This document shows, piece by piece, positions 1-8,247 of a DNA stretch of 26,955 bases; position 1 is the first letter of the stretch; each line of letters starts with the position of its first letter. Source of the DNA: CAZOAR01 sp964577985 (lineage in GTDB: Bacteria > Gemmatimonadota > CAZMKB01 > CAZNLH01); NCBI GenBank assembly GCA_964577985.1, contig CAZOAR010000037.1, positions 1-26,955 on the forward strand, in the 5' to 3' direction. Position numbers and translations under genes: made by a program. The notes below the pieces were generated by a model, which ran no database searches, was not told where the DNA came from, and saw only the letters and a list, made by a program, of their open reading frames with translations.

Positions 1-1
1 C

Positions 2-292
2 CGTGCCGGAGGGCCCGCGGGGCGGGAGATACGGGGGGTGCCCCCGCCGGGCGGAGTGGCGGCCGATCGCGGCGCGACCGCTACCGTCCTGGGGGCTTCG
101 AGGATGGGCCTGCCGATATCAACCACGCACACACTGGTCGGCGCGGTCCTGGGGGTCGGCATGGCGCGCGGGATCTCGGCGGTCAACGTGAAGATTGTCA
201 AATCGATCTTCTCATCCTGGCTTGCCACAGTCCCCATTACCGCCGGACTTACGGTGGTCTTCTACTTTGTTATCGAGACATTTATTCTTTAG
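2..292 (+). CDS. Inorganic phosphate transporter, PiT family (3' end, cut by window edge)
   Basis: Only the last ~96 codons lie in the window; the frame is open from the left edge to TAG at 290-292. The protein would be an integral membrane permease importing phosphate with H+ or Na+. The sequence shows the C-terminal PiT signature: ATATVLGASRMGLPISTTHT followed by LVGAVLGVGMARG, then a final hydrophobic helix (WLATVPITAGLTVVFYFVI). PiT proteins carry this GlyLeuPro-(I/V)-SerThrThrHis motif in the second of their two inverted repeats, so the family call is firm. A PhoU-like partner gene often precedes such permeases but would be off-window. The gene converges on the minus-strand membrane protein ending at 375, with 82 bases between them. 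A GGCC-N9-GGCC arm pair at about 317-333 could be part of a weak terminator, but I could not support one. Confidence 0.85.
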   Translation, partial: RAGGPAGREIRGVPPPGGVAADRGATATVLGASRMGLPISTTHTLVGAVLGVGMARGISAVNVKIVKSIFSSWLATVPITAGLTVVFYFVIETFIL

Positions 293-374
293 GTTGCAGG
301 CGTGGCCAGGAGCCGCGGCCCCGTTGAACCGATCCTTTTATCCCCTTCCAGCGCTGCTTCATCACTATGAGCTC

Positions 375-1502
375 TTAACGTGTGCAGGAGACCCTCGAAG
401 GCTCCCTTCGATGAAAATCGAGAGAGAGGACGATAAACGGGAGACAGAAGACGAAATAGGATATGTCGAAACGATCATCGAAGAAGACGTCAGCCCATCC
501 ATTGTATATTATGCTCTCGACAAAGGGAAGGAGAACTGCGAGGAACAGAAATGTCCCGGAATACTCGAGGACAGATGCGAGAGAATCGACCCGCATGCAG
601 AGCAAGAGAGTCAATGGCACGACTATGACCAGGACCCATGGAGAGACGTATCCGCTCTGGATTGCGAAGGGCCCTTCCCCGAGAAAGCGCCCGGCATCCC
701 ACAGGATGAACGGAACCGTCATGGCCGCGAAACCAAGGATGTTGCCAGTCACGAGTCGAATGATATCCTTCCGGCGGGCGGCTCGATGCCGGGCAAGGAA
801 GAGCATGTAAACTGGCAGGACAACGAGTCTCGTGGCAATCACAAGACCTCCGAAGGCGCCCAGACAGAAAATTAACGCGGGCCTGGCCTTCGTAACCATC
901 GCTTTGTCGAGGATTAATCCAAAGAAGATCACGAGGATGACGTTGGACATGAGATCGCTGCGGACGACGAGTTCGTAGAGAAACGCCGGCGAGAGCACGA
1001 GGAGGAGGACCCGCAGGCGCGTCATCGGGACAGGGGCGAGGGTCCTGTCTCGCGCGATGACCACGAAAACGAGCAGTGCGGCTATCTGCAGAAGTCCAGG
1101 ATCACCAAGAAGATAGAAGGGAAAAGAAAGAAGGAAGAGAAACGGGAGTGCCGAGGGCCGCGATTCCGCGCTGTACGGATATTGTCCCGCGAGGAGTCGA
1201 TCCAGCCATTGATGGATGGCTGTATATCGGTCTACCTGAATGGACGAGGGATCGAACTGTTTCATGAGAATGAAGAGTGCTGTCACGAGCATGGCGGTTA
1301 TCAGCAGATCCGTCCTCCCTGAACGCTGCACCGAGTGTCCCCCTGCCGTTCCTGTCCAGAGACGCGCGAAGAAGATATTGATGATGACGAAGTAGAGAAG
1401 GCATATAAGCAGATTGTGCCGCGTAAGCATCAAGGAATACTTGTAAACGAACAGGAGGTTTACGAGGTTGTATACCGTTATTAACAGGGTGTTTCTGACC
1501 AT
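375..1502 (-). CDS. Polytopic membrane protein, GT-C / DUF2029-like (possible polyprenol-linked glycosyltransferase)
   Basis: A 375-residue protein made almost entirely of hydrophobic segments (about nine or ten membrane helices by eye) with no cleavable signal peptide. Around residues 132-175 it carries a pattern common in GT-C membrane glycosyltransferases: a D-R-Y-x-x-I-x-x-W-L-x-x-L-L-x-G-Q-Y-P-Y stretch, then a SALPFLFLLSFPFYLLG segment. A second recognisable block is SPAFLYELVVRSDLMSNVIL. In GT-C enzymes such loops bind lipid-phosphate sugars, which suggests sugar transfer from a polyprenyl-phosphate donor on the outer face of the membrane; that is inference. The start is the ATG at 1500-1502, but the preceding bases (GTGAAAAACAA) lack a convincing Shine-Dalgarno, so a later start is possible. 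It is divergent from the dehydrogenase at 1664 and convergent with the phosphate permease. Membrane protein: confident. Enzymatic role: uncertain. Confidence 0.6.
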   Translation of the reverse strand: MVRNTLLITVYNLVNLLFVYKYSLMLTRHNLLICLLYFVIINIFFARLWTGTAGGHSVQRSGRTDLLITAMLVTALFILMKQFDPSSIQVDRYTAIHQWLDRLLAGQYPYSAESRPSALPFLFLLSFPFYLLGDPGLLQIAALLVFVVIARDRTLAPVPMTRLRVLLLVLSPAFLYELVVRSDLMSNVILVIFFGLILDKAMVTKARPALIFCLGAFGGLVIATRLVVLPVYMLFLARHRAARRKDIIRLVTGNILGFAAMTVPFILWDAGRFLGEGPFAIQSGYVSPWVLVIVVPLTLLLCMRVDSLASVLEYSGTFLFLAVLLPFVESIIYNGWADVFFDDRFDISYFVFCLPFIVLSLDFHRREPSRVSCTR

Positions 1503-1612
1503 TTGTTTTTCACGGGCCGGGTGTAAGGTGATGGGCTCATAACGGACATTGCAGACAGACTAACATCCGGGATACGCTCGTGTCAACAGTATTGATAAAT
1601 GATGGTCTTCTA

Positions 1613-1641
1613 TTGACAAGCAGTGTGGACAGATATATAAT
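1613..1641 (+). promoter_or_regulatory. Consensus sigma70 promoter of the dehydrogenase/aldolase operon
   Basis: TTGACA at 1613-1618 and TATAAT at 1636-1641 are separated by exactly 17 bases, a 12/12 match to the housekeeping consensus. The start of transcription would fall near 1648, only ~16 bases before the GTG start at 1664, leaving a very short leader that carries the GGAGGG ribosome site. Confidence 0.8.
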
Positions 1642-1663
1642 CGTCTGAACTGGAGGGAATGCT

Positions 1664-2692
1664 GTGCGAGTAGCCATGTATTACAATAATAGTGACGTGC
1701 GTATGGAGGAACTCCCTCTCCCTGAAATCGGGGCCGGAGAACTCCTTGTAAAGATTGAAGCGAGTGGGATATGCGGAAGCGATGTAATGGAGTGGTACCG
1801 TATCCACAAGGCTCCGCTGGTCCTGGGACATGAAATCGCCGGAACCATCGTCGAGGTAGGCGACGGAGTGGAGAAGTATGAGGTGGGAGACCGTGTCTCG
1901 GCGTCGCATCATGTGCCGTGCAACTCATGTTACTACTGCATTACCGGACACAGCACTTCATGCGATACCCTCCACTCGACCACATTCTATCCGGGCGGAT
2001 TCTCGGAGTATGTACGACTTCCCGCGATCAACGTAGATCGGGGAGTATACCCGTTTCCAGAAGATCTGCCCTTTGAGGAGGCCACTTTTACCGAGCCCCT
2101 CGCATGCGTGCTGAGGGGGCAGCGACGGGCGGGTCTTTCCGCTGGACAGAGCGTGGTGGTAGTAGGCAGTGGAATATCCGGAGTACTCCACATGTCCCTC
2201 GCCAGAGCCATGGGAGCGAGGTGCGTGGTAGCCACCGATATATCCCGATACAGGATCGAGGGTGCGAGACGCTTCGGGGCCGATTACGCGATCCATGCGG
2301 GGGAGGATGTCCCGGGATATCTGAGAGAGGTAAACGACGGGAGGCTCGCCGATGTCGTAATCGTCTGCGCCGGGTCAGAGGCCGCGATAACCGGGGCCTT
2401 CAATCTCGTCGAAAGGGGGGGGACCATTCTCCTTTTTGCCCCCACGAATCCAGGAGTGGCGATCCCTCTTCCGTTCAATGAGCTCTTCTGGGGAAACGAC
2501 ATCACCCTGACCACCACCTACGCCGGGGATCGGACGGACCACTTGACGGCTCTGGAGTTGATACGCTCCGGCAGGGTCAATGTGAAAGAGATGATCACCC
2601 ACAGGCTGCCGCTGGACCAGACGGGGAAGGGTTTTCAACTCGTCGCGTCCGCTGACGAATCGATCAAGATCATTATCGAACCTCAGAGATGA
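1664..2692 (+). CDS. Zinc-dependent medium-chain alcohol/polyol dehydrogenase
   Basis: A 342-residue, full-length member of the zinc MDR superfamily (sorbitol/threonine dehydrogenase branch), expected to oxidise a secondary alcohol with NAD(P)+ in the cytoplasm. Catalytic zinc motifs are C37 (GICGSD) and H56-E57 (GHE). The structural zinc lobe has the four cysteines C86, C89, C92 and C100. The Rossmann fingerprint VVVVGSGISGVLHM follows near residue 163. The start is GTG at 1664, with TGGAGGGAATG upstream supplying a good Shine-Dalgarno. Its promoter is near perfect. It is followed 36 bases later by the LsrF-like aldolase, so the pair probably acts on a common carbohydrate: oxidation, then carbon-carbon cleavage. 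It is related to, but clearly different from, the second zinc dehydrogenase at 21719-22756. Exact substrate unknown. Confidence 0.9.
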   Translation: MRVAMYYNNSDVRMEELPLPEIGAGELLVKIEASGICGSDVMEWYRIHKAPLVLGHEIAGTIVEVGDGVEKYEVGDRVSASHHVPCNSCYYCITGHSTSCDTLHSTTFYPGGFSEYVRLPAINVDRGVYPFPEDLPFEEATFTEPLACVLRGQRRAGLSAGQSVVVVGSGISGVLHMSLARAMGARCVVATDISRYRIEGARRFGADYAIHAGEDVPGYLREVNDGRLADVVIVCAGSEAAITGAFNLVERGGTILLFAPTNPGVAIPLPFNELFWGNDITLTTTYAGDRTDHLTALELIRSGRVNVKEMITHRLPLDQTGKGFQLVASADESIKIIIEPQR

Positions 2693-2728
2693 ATAAAGCA
2701 ATCATGAAAAGAAAGGAGATCCGCAGAA

Positions 2729-3532
2729 ATGGACTGGGGGACCAAGAATCGACTATCGAGAATCATCAAGCCTGACACGGGACACACCGTCATGCTGGCC
2801 ATCGATCACGGCTACTTTCTGGGTCCGACCACCGGACTCGAGAAGCCGGGCAGGACAATTTCGCCCCTGATTCCTTACGCGGACTCCCTTATGCTCACGC
2901 GAGGCATCCTGCGGACCGAAGTCAATCCTGAAAAGGATCTCCCGATCGTCCTGAGGGTCTCGGGGGGATCCAGTATCATAGGAGAGGATCTCTCTAATGA
3001 GGAGATCACGGTGTCGATGGAGGATGCCGTCAGGCTGAATGTATCGGGTGTGGCGCTTTCGGTTTTTGTTGGATCACAATACGAAAAACAGACCCTCCAC
3101 AACCTTTCTATCCTGATCGACATGGCGCTCGATGTCGGAATGCCCGTCCTCGCCGTAACGGCTGTGGGCAAGGATATGGAGAGGGACGCCCGTTACCTGG
3201 GTCTCTGCTGCAGGATCGCGGCGGAAATGGGCGCGAATGTAGTCAAGACCTATTACTGTGATGGGTTCGAAGATGTCGTCGCCAACTGCCCCGTCCCGAT
3301 AGTAATGGCCGGGGGAAAGAAGATCCCCGAGGTCGACGCCCTCAAGCTCGCCCATAACGCGATACAGGGGGGGGCGGTTGGCGTGGACATGGGAAGGAAC
3401 ATCTTCCAGTCGGAGTCTCCGGTCGCGATGATCCGCGCGGTACGCAAGGTCGTCCACGAGAAGGCCAGCGCAGGGGAGGCATTCGAGTTCTTCCAGGAAG
3501 TCCGGAAAGGGAGCGAACAGGCGGGCGTCTGA
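2729..3532 (+). CDS. LsrF/DhnA-type class I aldolase (thiolase-like)
   Basis: A 267-residue TIM-barrel aldolase of the DeoC/FbaB/LsrF superfamily. From recall it resembles E. coli LsrF (3-hydroxy-5-phosphonooxypentane-2,4-dione thiolase, autoinducer-2 breakdown) nearly end to end: DWG at residues 2-4, a VMLAIDHGYFLGPTTGLE block at 21-38, LMLTRGILR at 54-62, and GVDMGRNIFQSESPVAM at 218-234. K173 in VVKTYY sits at the Schiff-base lysine position. It lacks the roughly 30-residue N-terminal extension of the E. coli protein. ATG 2729 is preceded by AAAGGAGAT at a 9-base spacing. No lsrABCD transporter, lsrK, lsrR or lsrG is nearby, so a role in AI-2 turnover is not supported. Co-transcription with a polyol dehydrogenase suggests aldol cleavage of a phosphorylated ketose instead. 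I therefore give no gene symbol. Confidence 0.88.
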   Translation: MDWGTKNRLSRIIKPDTGHTVMLAIDHGYFLGPTTGLEKPGRTISPLIPYADSLMLTRGILRTEVNPEKDLPIVLRVSGGSSIIGEDLSNEEITVSMEDAVRLNVSGVALSVFVGSQYEKQTLHNLSILIDMALDVGMPVLAVTAVGKDMERDARYLGLCCRIAAEMGANVVKTYYCDGFEDVVANCPVPIVMAGGKKIPEVDALKLAHNAIQGGAVGVDMGRNIFQSESPVAMIRAVRKVVHEKASAGEAFEFFQEVRKGSEQAGV

Positions 3533-3549
3533 TACGGGAAAGGTTGGCT

Positions 3550-4644
3550 GTGAAGCTGTCCTCGAAGCACGTGATGGTTACAGGGGGTACCGGTTTCATT
3601 GGCGGGCGTCTGGCAGAGCGTCTGGCAGGGAAATATGGGACGACAATCCATATCCTGGCGAGAGACGGCGAGAAGGCGGAGAGAGCCGCGGGAAAAGGAT
3701 ACAAGGTATCTGTAGGAGACATGAACGACCCGGAGGCTGTATGGGATGCCGTGGAGGGATGTGATCTCGTCTTCCATTGCGCCCACTCATTTTCGCTCGG
3801 CATGACAGAGTCCCTGAGAATCAATGTCGGATCGACCCGACTTCTGCTCGAAGCTTCTCTCAAAGCAGGCGTCAAGCGCTTCGTATACATGAGCAGTGTC
3901 GCGGTGTACGGCCGGAGGCCCCCTGACGGGGCGGACGAGTCGGTGAAATTGAGGATAACCGGCGATCCATATGCCGATTCCAAGATCGCCGCAGAAAAAG
4001 AGGTCCTCGCGTTCGGGATGAGTCATGGACTTTCTGTCGTGATACTGAGGCCGCCGGTGGTCTACGGCCCGGCCTCAGGTATCTGGTCGGTCGGGATCGT
4101 CCGCTCACTGCAGGCGAAGCACCCCATCGTCATAGGTAAGGGTGACGGGACGTGTAACTATAACTACATAGACAATCTTGTCGATGCTTCCATACTCGCG
4201 GCTACGGTCAAGGGCGCATCGGGAGAGACGTTTGTGATAACCGATGGCGAGGCATGCAGCTGGAGGGAATTCGTTGGTTATTATTCCCGCATGCTCGATA
4301 TTGAATCTCCACCGCGATGTCCCCTGGTCATTGCCTATGTTATCTCCTGCAAGTTTTACCCCGTATACCTTGCACTGCAGAAACTCCACGACACGCCGGG
4401 CTGGGAACCGGCTCGTTTCCTTATCCGGGCCACTCGACGCGTGCTCACCCTCCTTCGTGAGGCTTCTCTGAGAATATGCGCCTTCACACCGAAAGACGTA
4501 CGATATTTCACAAACAAGGCGGCCTTTGAGATAAGCAAAGCGAGAGATATCCTTGGCTATGAACCGAAGGTCGATCTGCGGGAAGGAATGAGGAGGACGG
4601 AGGAGTGGCTCAGGGATGAAGGATACCTGCACCACGATTCCTGA
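3550..4644 (+). CDS. NAD-dependent epimerase/dehydratase (extended SDR)
   Basis: A 364-residue extended short-chain dehydrogenase/reductase. The N-terminal Rossmann glycine motif GGTGFIGG lies at residues 12-19. The catalytic triad is visible as S115/S116 (YMSS), Y141 and K145 (YADSK). Such enzymes epimerise, dehydrate or reduce nucleotide sugars, or act on 3-beta-hydroxysteroid-like or dihydroflavonol-like substrates. The C-terminal half (about residues 240-330) diverges from the usual nucleotide-sugar type, so I do not name a substrate. Start choice: GTG at 3550 lies 6 bases after GGGAAAGG (3536-3543). An in-frame TTG at 3544 directly abuts that site and is less likely. It begins 17 bases after the aldolase stop, so it is probably the third gene of the operon. 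The residue before the GXXGXXG is hydrophobic, consistent with a cytoplasmic enzyme without a signal peptide. Confidence 0.85.
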   Translation: MKLSSKHVMVTGGTGFIGGRLAERLAGKYGTTIHILARDGEKAERAAGKGYKVSVGDMNDPEAVWDAVEGCDLVFHCAHSFSLGMTESLRINVGSTRLLLEASLKAGVKRFVYMSSVAVYGRRPPDGADESVKLRITGDPYADSKIAAEKEVLAFGMSHGLSVVILRPPVVYGPASGIWSVGIVRSLQAKHPIVIGKGDGTCNYNYIDNLVDASILAATVKGASGETFVITDGEACSWREFVGYYSRMLDIESPPRCPLVIAYVISCKFYPVYLALQKLHDTPGWEPARFLIRATRRVLTLLREASLRICAFTPKDVRYFTNKAAFEISKARDILGYEPKVDLREGMRRTEEWLRDEGYLHHDS

Positions 4645-4717
4645 CCCGCCGGGCAGATGGAGCGCCCCGCGAGTTATCATCCTGCATTTTGTCCCCCATT
4701 GACGCGGGAGGATTCTC

Positions 4718-5647
4718 TTGATAGAAGTAGAAGGCCTGAGAAAACAGTACGGAGATCTTGCGGCAGTCGATGACGTAAGCTTTGTCGCCGAACCGGGACT
4801 CGTATTCGGGCTCCTCGGCCCGAACGGCGCGGGGAAGACCACCACGATAAGCTGCATTTCGGGTTTGCTCAAGCCGACCACCGGCCACATACATATTCTT
4901 GGCCATGACGTGCTGACCGAGGGGAGGGAGTCGAGAAAAGAACTCGGTGTTGTTCCACAGGAACTTGCCCTCTACGAGGACCTCTCCGCAAGGGAGAACC
5001 TGCTCTACTGGGGCTCCGCCTACGGAATGCGCGGAGAGCCGCTCAGGAAACGCGCGGACGAAGTTCTCGAGATCGCCGGCCTTCTCGATCGCGCCGGTGA
5101 CACAGTCAAGGAATTCAGCGGGGGAATGAAGAGGCGCCTCAACTTCGCGTGCGGTATCGTTCACAGACCGCTGGTCCTGCTCCTGGATGAGCCGACGGTG
5201 GGTGTTGATCCGCAGAGTCGCGTCCGGCTCCTCGACCTGGTCAGAGAAGAAACCGGCAGAGGAGTTTCTGTTCTCTATACGACACACTACATGGAGGAAG
5301 CGGAGAATCTCTGCGACAGGATAGCGATCATCGACCACGGCAGGATCATAGCCATGGGAACTCTTGCCGAGCTGAGGGCGGTGATTGGCGAACGCGATCT
5401 GCTTCGTCTCTCTGGACGATTTGAACCGCAAGTCGTGGAAGGTGCCATTGCCGGGCTTGAGGACGTGGAACTTGTTCGCGTCGATGAAGACAGCCTGGTG
5501 ATGGCTGTGACTCGGGCGTCGACCAGGCTGTCCACTATCTTCCAGGTCTTCTCATCGCTGGGTGCGGAGATCAGGGAGACCACTATCACCCAGCCCAACC
5601 TGGAGGCGCTGTTTCTGAAACTCACAGGGAAGGAGTTGAGGGAGTAG
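4718..5647 (+). CDS. ABC transporter ATP-binding protein (ABC-2 type exporter)
   Basis: A 309-residue ATPase of the drug/lipid exporter (CcmA/NatA-like) class. It shows Walker A GPNGAGKT (34-41), the Q-loop glutamine Q81 (VVPQELALYEDLS), signature FSGGMKRR (133-140), Walker B LVLLLDEP (152-159) with catalytic E158, and the switch histidine in YTTHYMEEAE (~190). A ~90-residue C-terminal extension follows, as is usual in this class. The start is TTG at 4718, 6 bases after GGGAGG (4706-4711). The gene is followed after 2 bases by a permease and then a second permease, so one ATPase would serve a heterodimeric channel. The exported substrate (peptide, antibiotic, lipid or sodium) cannot be told from sequence. 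Confidence 0.93.
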   Translation: MIEVEGLRKQYGDLAAVDDVSFVAEPGLVFGLLGPNGAGKTTTISCISGLLKPTTGHIHILGHDVLTEGRESRKELGVVPQELALYEDLSARENLLYWGSAYGMRGEPLRKRADEVLEIAGLLDRAGDTVKEFSGGMKRRLNFACGIVHRPLVLLLDEPTVGVDPQSRVRLLDLVREETGRGVSVLYTTHYMEEAENLCDRIAIIDHGRIIAMGTLAELRAVIGERDLLRLSGRFEPQVVEGAIAGLEDVELVRVDEDSLVMAVTRASTRLSTIFQVFSSLGAEIRETTITQPNLEALFLKLTGKELRE

Positions 5648-5649
5648 GA

Positions 5650-6894
5650 ATGCGCTTTGTCTGGGATACCGCTCTCAAGGACCTCAGACGGCACAGGAGA
5701 GATCCTGTTGGAATGGCCCTGTGGACAGGGATCCCCCTTGTTGTCGGATCATTGATAATCCTCGCGATCGGGGGCAGGAGCGGTCCCAGCCCCCAGGCTC
5801 ATCTGCTCGTTTCCGATCAGGACAACAGCGTCCTGAGCAAAATGCTGGTGGGGGCGCTGAGCCAGGACGCCACCGGCGAATTCGTCAGGGCGGAAGAAGT
5901 GAGCCTGGAGGATGGTCAATCCCGCATGGATAAGGGAGACGCCACCGCCCTGCTCGTTATTCCGGACGGTTTCGAGCGAGCCGTACTGATGGAAGAACCG
6001 TCGACCATCGGGCTGGTGACCAATCCCGCTCAGACCATACTCCCGGGGATAGTGGAGGAAGGGCTGAGCATACTGGTCGACGGGATTTTCTATATGCACC
6101 GGCTGGTCGGGGAAGATCTTCGGGAGCTCGCCACCGGTCCGCCCGAAGGAATGCAATTCTTCACGGATGCCCGGATTGCCGAGTTCAGCGTAAAGATCAA
6201 AGCAATCATGGAGAGCCTCACTTCGTATATTTCTCCCCCGCTTATCGACATGGAATCGAACGCTGGAGAAGATGAGGAGCCCGAAGACAGCGGCAGGATG
6301 GCAGTCTTCTTCCTTACGGGAATCCTCTTCATGGCGCTGCTGTTTATGGCGCAGGGACTGAGCGGCGATCTCTGGGAGGAGATAGAGACAAAGACACTGC
6401 GACGAGTACTGGCGTCGCCAATGAGTCTGCGGGCCTTCCTGACTGGTAAAACTCTCGCCAGCCTCCTTCTGATGCTTGCAGTCTGCCTGCTGACGCTGGG
6501 ACCCGGCTACGTCTATCTTTCGATCGACCTGGCCACACTGCCTCTGGCGACAGCCTGGTCCGCCTTCTCAGGAATCATCCTGATGTCCATCCTCCTGCTC
6601 GTCCACCTCAGCGGGCGGAATCGACGAGGGGGCAACATCCTATCCATGGTGTTGATATTTCCCCTCATGCTGGTGGGGGGTAGCTTCTTCCCGACCGAGG
6701 TCATGCCTGAGTGGATGGCGGCTGTGGGAAGACTGACCCCGAACGGCTGGGCACTCGAACAACTCAAGGCGATCGTGCTGGGAGAGACGAATATCCGGCT
6801 CCTTACCGTCCACTTCGTTCTCCTTCTTATCGCGTCCGGGATCCTGTTCACTGTGAGCGGGTGGCGCCTGCGACGTATCATTACCAGGGGTTGA
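5650..6894 (+). CDS. ABC-2 type permease subunit 1
   Basis: A 414-residue membrane protein with the layout of ABC-2 permeases such as YhhJ/YbhR. One N-terminal helix (about residues 24-42) is followed by a large extracytoplasmic domain of ~170 residues, with a stretch about residues 45-100 (HLLVSDQDNSVLSKML, ALLVIPDGFERAVL) typical of the family. The C-terminal part then has five or so membrane helices from ~residue 217, including LTGILFMALLFMAQGLSGDLWEE and the family motif around E-T-K-T-L-R-R-V-L-A-S-P-M-S (residues ~246-259). ATG 5650 starts two bases after the ATPase stop, with a GGAGTAGGA site. Partner of the ATPase and of the second permease, which begins 7 bases downstream. Confidence 0.9.
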   Translation: MRFVWDTALKDLRRHRRDPVGMALWTGIPLVVGSLIILAIGGRSGPSPQAHLLVSDQDNSVLSKMLVGALSQDATGEFVRAEEVSLEDGQSRMDKGDATALLVIPDGFERAVLMEEPSTIGLVTNPAQTILPGIVEEGLSILVDGIFYMHRLVGEDLRELATGPPEGMQFFTDARIAEFSVKIKAIMESLTSYISPPLIDMESNAGEDEEPEDSGRMAVFFLTGILFMALLFMAQGLSGDLWEEIETKTLRRVLASPMSLRAFLTGKTLASLLLMLAVCLLTLGPGYVYLSIDLATLPLATAWSAFSGIILMSILLLVHLSGRNRRGGNILSMVLIFPLMLVGGSFFPTEVMPEWMAAVGRLTPNGWALEQLKAIVLGETNIRLLTVHFVLLLIASGILFTVSGWRLRRIITRG

Positions 6895-6901
6895 GCAAGA
6901 A

Positions 6902-8041
6902 ATGTTGCGGGACGCATTGTTCATAGCACGCAAGGATCTCCATTACACGATGAGGTCGAGGGAGGCGATCCTGTGGATCTTCCTGATGCCGATAGTCTTC
7001 TTCTATTTTATCGGGACGATCACGGCGGGATTCCGGGGAGGGAACGGGGAAGGGGATGTCCTGGCGGTGAAAGAAGGAGTCGGGGCCGGGTTTATGGCGG
7101 ATCAACTTCTGAGACGTCTCGAGGATCGCGGTTTTGACGTGGTTATTCCTGAGCAGGGAGAGGATCTCTCGGACTACCCGCGACTGTTGACGATTCCGGA
7201 TGCATTTACCGATTCTGTGCTGGCCGGGAACCCCGTTACTCTGGAATTCCTGCACAAGGAGGAGGGGCTTTCGAACGACTATGATCTGATCCGCGCGAAA
7301 AGGGCTGCTTACACCGTCCTCGCCGATCTCACAGTGACCAGCATCATGGGATCCGCACCATCGCCCGGGAGCTTTGAAGAACTCGATGCAATGCCCAGAG
7401 CCCTTGAACTCTATGTGCGACCTGCGGGGAAGCGTAAGGAAATCCCAGGGGGCTTTGAGCAGGCGATTCCAGGTATCATGGTCATGTTCACGCTGCTGCT
7501 TATGACGACCAGTGGCGCTGTGCTCCTCGTGATCGAGAGGAGGCAGGGGCTGCTGAGACGACTCGCCTGCACACCGATTGGTCGCTCAGACGTAGTCATG
7601 GGAAAGTGGGGTGGAAAGATGGCGGTGGGAATCGTTCAGATATCCTTCGCCATGCTGACGGGGACGGTACTGTTCGGGATGGACTGGGGACCTGATCTGG
7701 GTATGATCCTGCTCGTAATGATACTCTACGCGGCCAGCATGGCATCGCTGGGGATTATTCTCGGGAGCGTCGTGCAAACAGAGGGACAGGCGGTGGCGGT
7801 CGGTGTCATATCATCGAATGTCCTCGCAGCTCTGGGTGGCTGCTGGTGGCCGATAGAGATTACACCACAATGGATGCAGAGGCTTCAACTGTTCCTGCCC
7901 ACCGGCTGGGCAATGGATGCGTTGCATCGGCTGATCAGCTTCTCCTCCGGGCCGGCCTCTATTGTCCCGCACCTCCTTGGGATGAGCCTGGCCGCCTTCA
8001 TATCGATCGCTGTCGCAGTAAAGGTCTTCCGTTATGAGTGA
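6902..8041 (+). CDS. ABC-2 type permease subunit 2
   Basis: A 379-residue second permease, diverged from the first but with the same plan: N-terminal helix (about residues 22-41, ILWIFLMPIVFFYFIGTITAG), an extracytoplasmic domain to about residue 190, then five or so helices beginning IMVMFTLLLMTTSGAVLLV. The cytoplasmic coupling motif ERRQGLLRRLACTPIGRSDV is clear. Starts 7 bases after the preceding stop. With the ATPase it forms a complete exporter. Within the core there is a second hallmark, the LPTGWAMDALHRLISF segment near the end, matching the PNGWALEQLKAI segment of permease 1, which supports a pseudo-symmetric heterodimer. The transcription unit appears to end here: about 206 bases without a gene precede the suf regulator. 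Confidence 0.9.
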   Translation: MLRDALFIARKDLHYTMRSREAILWIFLMPIVFFYFIGTITAGFRGGNGEGDVLAVKEGVGAGFMADQLLRRLEDRGFDVVIPEQGEDLSDYPRLLTIPDAFTDSVLAGNPVTLEFLHKEEGLSNDYDLIRAKRAAYTVLADLTVTSIMGSAPSPGSFEELDAMPRALELYVRPAGKRKEIPGGFEQAIPGIMVMFTLLLMTTSGAVLLVIERRQGLLRRLACTPIGRSDVVMGKWGGKMAVGIVQISFAMLTGTVLFGMDWGPDLGMILLVMILYAASMASLGIILGSVVQTEGQAVAVGVISSNVLAALGGCWWPIEITPQWMQRLQLFLPTGWAMDALHRLISFSSGPASIVPHLLGMSLAAFISIAVAVKVFRYE

Positions 8042-8174
8042 GTGTTATCATTCTCCACCTTGCGTTCATGAAAGGGGGTTCCTGCGGCACAAGCGCAGAA
8101 TCACTCTTCTCATCCCCGGGACCGTTCCCCCGGTCGAATCCATCAGGCAGCCCGGCGTGGCTCGAACATAAATC

Positions 8175-8203
8175 TTGACAAAGAAGTAGTCTTTTATTAT
8201 CTT
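8175..8203 (+). promoter_or_regulatory. Probable sigma70 promoter of the rrf2-suf operon
   Basis: TTGACA at 8175-8180 is a perfect -35 box. With a 17-base spacer it is followed by TATCTT (8198-8203, 4/6). The region around it is strongly AT-rich compared with the flanking DNA. Transcription would start near 8210, about 38 bases before the TTG start of the Rrf2 regulator. Confidence 0.55.
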
Positions 8204-8220
8204 TACTGTACAAAATAGTA
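8204..8220. promoter_or_regulatory. Candidate Rrf2 operator overlapping the suf transcription start
   Basis: TACT (8204-8207) and AGTA (8217-8220) form an inverted pair around an AT-rich centre (GTACAAAAT), immediately after the -10 box. Rrf2/IscR operators are AT-centred imperfect dyads of about this size, and autoregulation from such a site is usual. The match is short, so this is a guess guided by position. Confidence 0.3.
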
Positions 8221-8247
8221 TAGATTAAACAGAAAGGATCCCTGCTC

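Noticed and set aside
195..875. 226-codon plus-strand frame over the GT-C-like membrane gene
   Set aside because: Charged low-complexity translation with no motif; the antisense protein has coherent membrane helices and a family pattern.
1558..1586. Minus-strand promoter for the GT-C-like gene using TTGACA at 1581-1586
   Set aside because: The -35 box is perfect but no acceptable -10 lies at 16-18 bases (best is TAGTCT), so it is not reported.
4105..5431. Long minus-strand open frames opposite the epimerase and ABC ATPase genes
   Set aside because: They show no domain motif and the sense genes carry full catalytic signatures.
8093..8143. GC-rich arms in the gap between the ABC genes and the suf regulator as a terminator
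   Set aside because: The best stem (GACCG/CGGTC) is 5 bp with no T-run after it.
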